Positions 4,570 through 5,903 of a DNA stretch of 5,903 nucleotides are shown one piece after another. The notes under the pieces are model-generated. The model was not told the DNA's origin. It did no database searches and was given only the letters and a program-made list of their open reading frames with translations. A program made the position numbers and the translations under genes. The stretch is taken from contig DMBA01000269.1 of the NCBI GenBank assembly GCA_003446315.1, positions 9,023 through 14,925 on the forward strand, given 5' to 3'. Source of the DNA: Ruminococcus sp. (GTDB lineage: Bacteria; Bacillota; Clostridia; Oscillospirales; Ruminococcaceae). Positions within the stretch are counted from its first letter, which is position 1. Each line of letters starts with the position of its first letter.

Positions 4570-5903
4570 ATGAGCGAGCAGACCAAACAAATGAATGCTG
4601 AGACCAGAATCAGAGAGGTTGCAGAACGGATTATGCGTCTGCGCGAAGACCTCGGCATCTCGGTCGAGGAAATGGCAGCCCATACAGACTACTCAGTTGA
4701 TGACTACCAGAAGTTTGAATCCGGTGAAAAGGATTTCACCTTTACGTTTATATATAAATGCGCAAATGTGTTCCATGTGGAAATTTCGGAGCTGTTGGAA
4801 GGCAGCAGTCCGGAACTGAAAGGGTATACGGTCACCCGAAAAGGCGAAGGCATGCCGATCGTCCGCAGAGAGGGCTTTGTTTATAACCGTCTTGCTGCGA
4901 AGTTCAAGAATAAGACCGTTGAGCCGTTTCACGTTGTTGTGCCGTATTCCGAAGAAGCACTTTCCAAGCCGCTGCATCTGGCAAGCCATGCCGGACAGGA
5001 AATGGATATCGTTCTGAAAGGTACGCTGCGGATGATCGTCGGCTCGCATACTGAGATCCTGCACGAAGGCGACTGCATCTACTATGACAGCTCCATGCCG
5101 CATGATGAGGTCGCACTCGGCGGCGAAGACTGTGAGATTTATGCTTTCGTGATGGCACCGCACGGCGCTGCCGGTCTTTCGGAATACCGCGAGCATGTGA
5201 TCGAGCATCATGCAACCAATGTGGACAAAGCCGGTCTGCTGCATCCGGTTGCAGAGAAATTTGTAAACTGCGAAACAAATGAAGAAGGCGTGCTTTCCGG
5301 TGTGCACTTCCGGAATCAGGATACATTCAACTTTGCGTTTGATATTGTCGATGCAATGGCGGAAAAATGTCCGGATAAAACGGCGATGATCTATGTGGAC
5401 AGAGATCACAACGAGCGCCGCTTCACATTCAGGGATATCAAAAAATATTCCTGTCAGACGGCAAATTATTTCAAGTCGCTCGGCATCAAAAAAGGCGACC
5501 GCGTCATGCTTGTTCTCAAGCGGCATTATCAGTTCTGGTTCTCGATCATCGCCCTGCACCGCATCGGTGCACTGGTCATTCCGGCATCGAATATGCTGAA
5601 AAAGCATGATTTTGAGTATCGTTTCCATTCCGCTGAGGTTTCCGCGATCGTCTGCACGGCGGACGGCGATGTTGCAAATGAGGTCGATCTTGCACAGGCA
5701 AACTGCCCCTCGCTGAAAATGAAAGTCATGGTCAACGGACAGCGCGAAGGCTGGCGTGATTTCAATGCGGAACTTTCTGCTTACAGTACCCATTTCCCGC
5801 GCACAGAGGATACCCCCTGCGGCACCGACCCCATGCTGATCTTCTTCAGCTCCGGGACATCCGGCAACCCGAAACTCGTGCTGCACAGCTATCAGTATCC
5901 GCT
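4570..5903 (+). CDS. XRE-HTH / cupin / acyl-CoA synthetase (AMP-binding) fusion, 3' end outside the window
   Basis: The frame is open from ATG 4570 to the window end (444 codons seen). AAAGGAG (4555-4561) sits eight bases upstream; ATG 4591 is a less likely start. Residues about 11-80 are an XRE-type helix-turn-helix (IREVAERIMRLREDLGISVE, then EEMAAHTDYS and a FESGEKDF block). Residues about 125-195 are a cupin: H140...E144 and G151 in the first motif, G167-D168...P177-H178 in the second. From about 253 an AMP-binding adenylation domain follows, with GDRVMLVLKRHYQFWF (309-324), HRIGALVIPA, and the ATP-binding loop SSGTSGNPK (427-435). The wording is closest to medium-chain/acetyl-type acyl-CoA synthetases. 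The expected reaction is carboxylate + ATP + CoA to acyl-CoA. The T-box upstream suggests the acyl-CoA feeds amino acid synthesis, for example from branched-chain volatile fatty acids. The catalytic C-terminal subdomain and operon partners lie beyond the window. Confidence 0.9.
   Translation, partial: MSEQTKQMNAETRIREVAERIMRLREDLGISVEEMAAHTDYSVDDYQKFESGEKDFTFTFIYKCANVFHVEISELLEGSSPELKGYTVTRKGEGMPIVRREGFVYNRLAAKFKNKTVEPFHVVVPYSEEALSKPLHLASHAGQEMDIVLKGTLRMIVGSHTEILHEGDCIYYDSSMPHDEVALGGEDCEIYAFVMAPHGAAGLSEYREHVIEHHATNVDKAGLLHPVAEKFVNCETNEEGVLSGVHFRNQDTFNFAFDIVDAMAEKCPDKTAMIYVDRDHNERRFTFRDIKKYSCQTANYFKSLGIKKGDRVMLVLKRHYQFWFSIIALHRIGALVIPASNMLKKHDFEYRFHSAEVSAIVCTADGDVANEVDLAQANCPSLKMKVMVNGQREGWRDFNAELSAYSTHFPRTEDTPCGTDPMLIFFSSGTSGNPKLVLHSYQYP

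Overview
The window reads as Firmicutes chromosome, most likely a cellulosome-forming Ruminococcus-like rumen or gut bacterium. The clues are a C-terminal type I dockerin on the first gene, AGGAG-type ribosome binding sites, consensus sigma-A promoters, U-tailed terminators and a T-box leader. All genes are on the + strand. Species assignment is inference.

Layout. (1) 1-297 is the 3' end of a dockerin-bearing, probably secreted, protein, closed by a strong terminator (308-344). (2) 345-758 has no conventional gene, but it holds a self-contained transcription unit: promoter 403-432, a 28-codon small ORF with a good RBS (464-550), and a terminator (668-705). Its RNA can fold, including a perfect 10-bp pairing over the small ORF's start codon. 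(3) A consensus promoter (759-787) with a palindrome at its start site (792-808) drives a tight three-gene operon: a GCS2-family glutamate-cysteine ligase-like enzyme (843-2225), a short GshA-type glutamate-cysteine ligase (2235-3374), and a stand-alone class II glutamine amidotransferase-type hydrolase (3390-4148). (4) A second consensus promoter (4236-4264) starts a T-box riboswitch (about 4271-4544). It controls a gene running off the window end (4570 onward) that encodes an XRE-type HTH, a cupin and an acyl-CoA synthetase (AMP-binding) domain in one chain.

How the genes may work together. The first operon combines two gamma-glutamyl ligases of different families with an enzyme of the class that cleaves or transfers gamma-glutamyl amides. 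No glutathione synthetase and no ergothioneine genes (egtB, egtD) are visible. It may make gamma-glutamylcysteine as a terminal thiol, or use gamma-glutamate as a temporary protecting group on an unknown amine. The second unit is a T-box on an acyl-CoA ligase. In rumen Ruminococcus, branched-chain volatile fatty acids are activated to CoA esters and reductively carboxylated to Leu, Ile and Val. An amino-acid-starvation riboswitch on such a ligase fits that pathway well, although the specifier codon cannot be fixed by eye.

The strongest leads are the paired ligases with amidohydrolase, the T-box on an HTH-cupin-acyl-CoA synthetase fusion, and the orphan structured transcript upstream.
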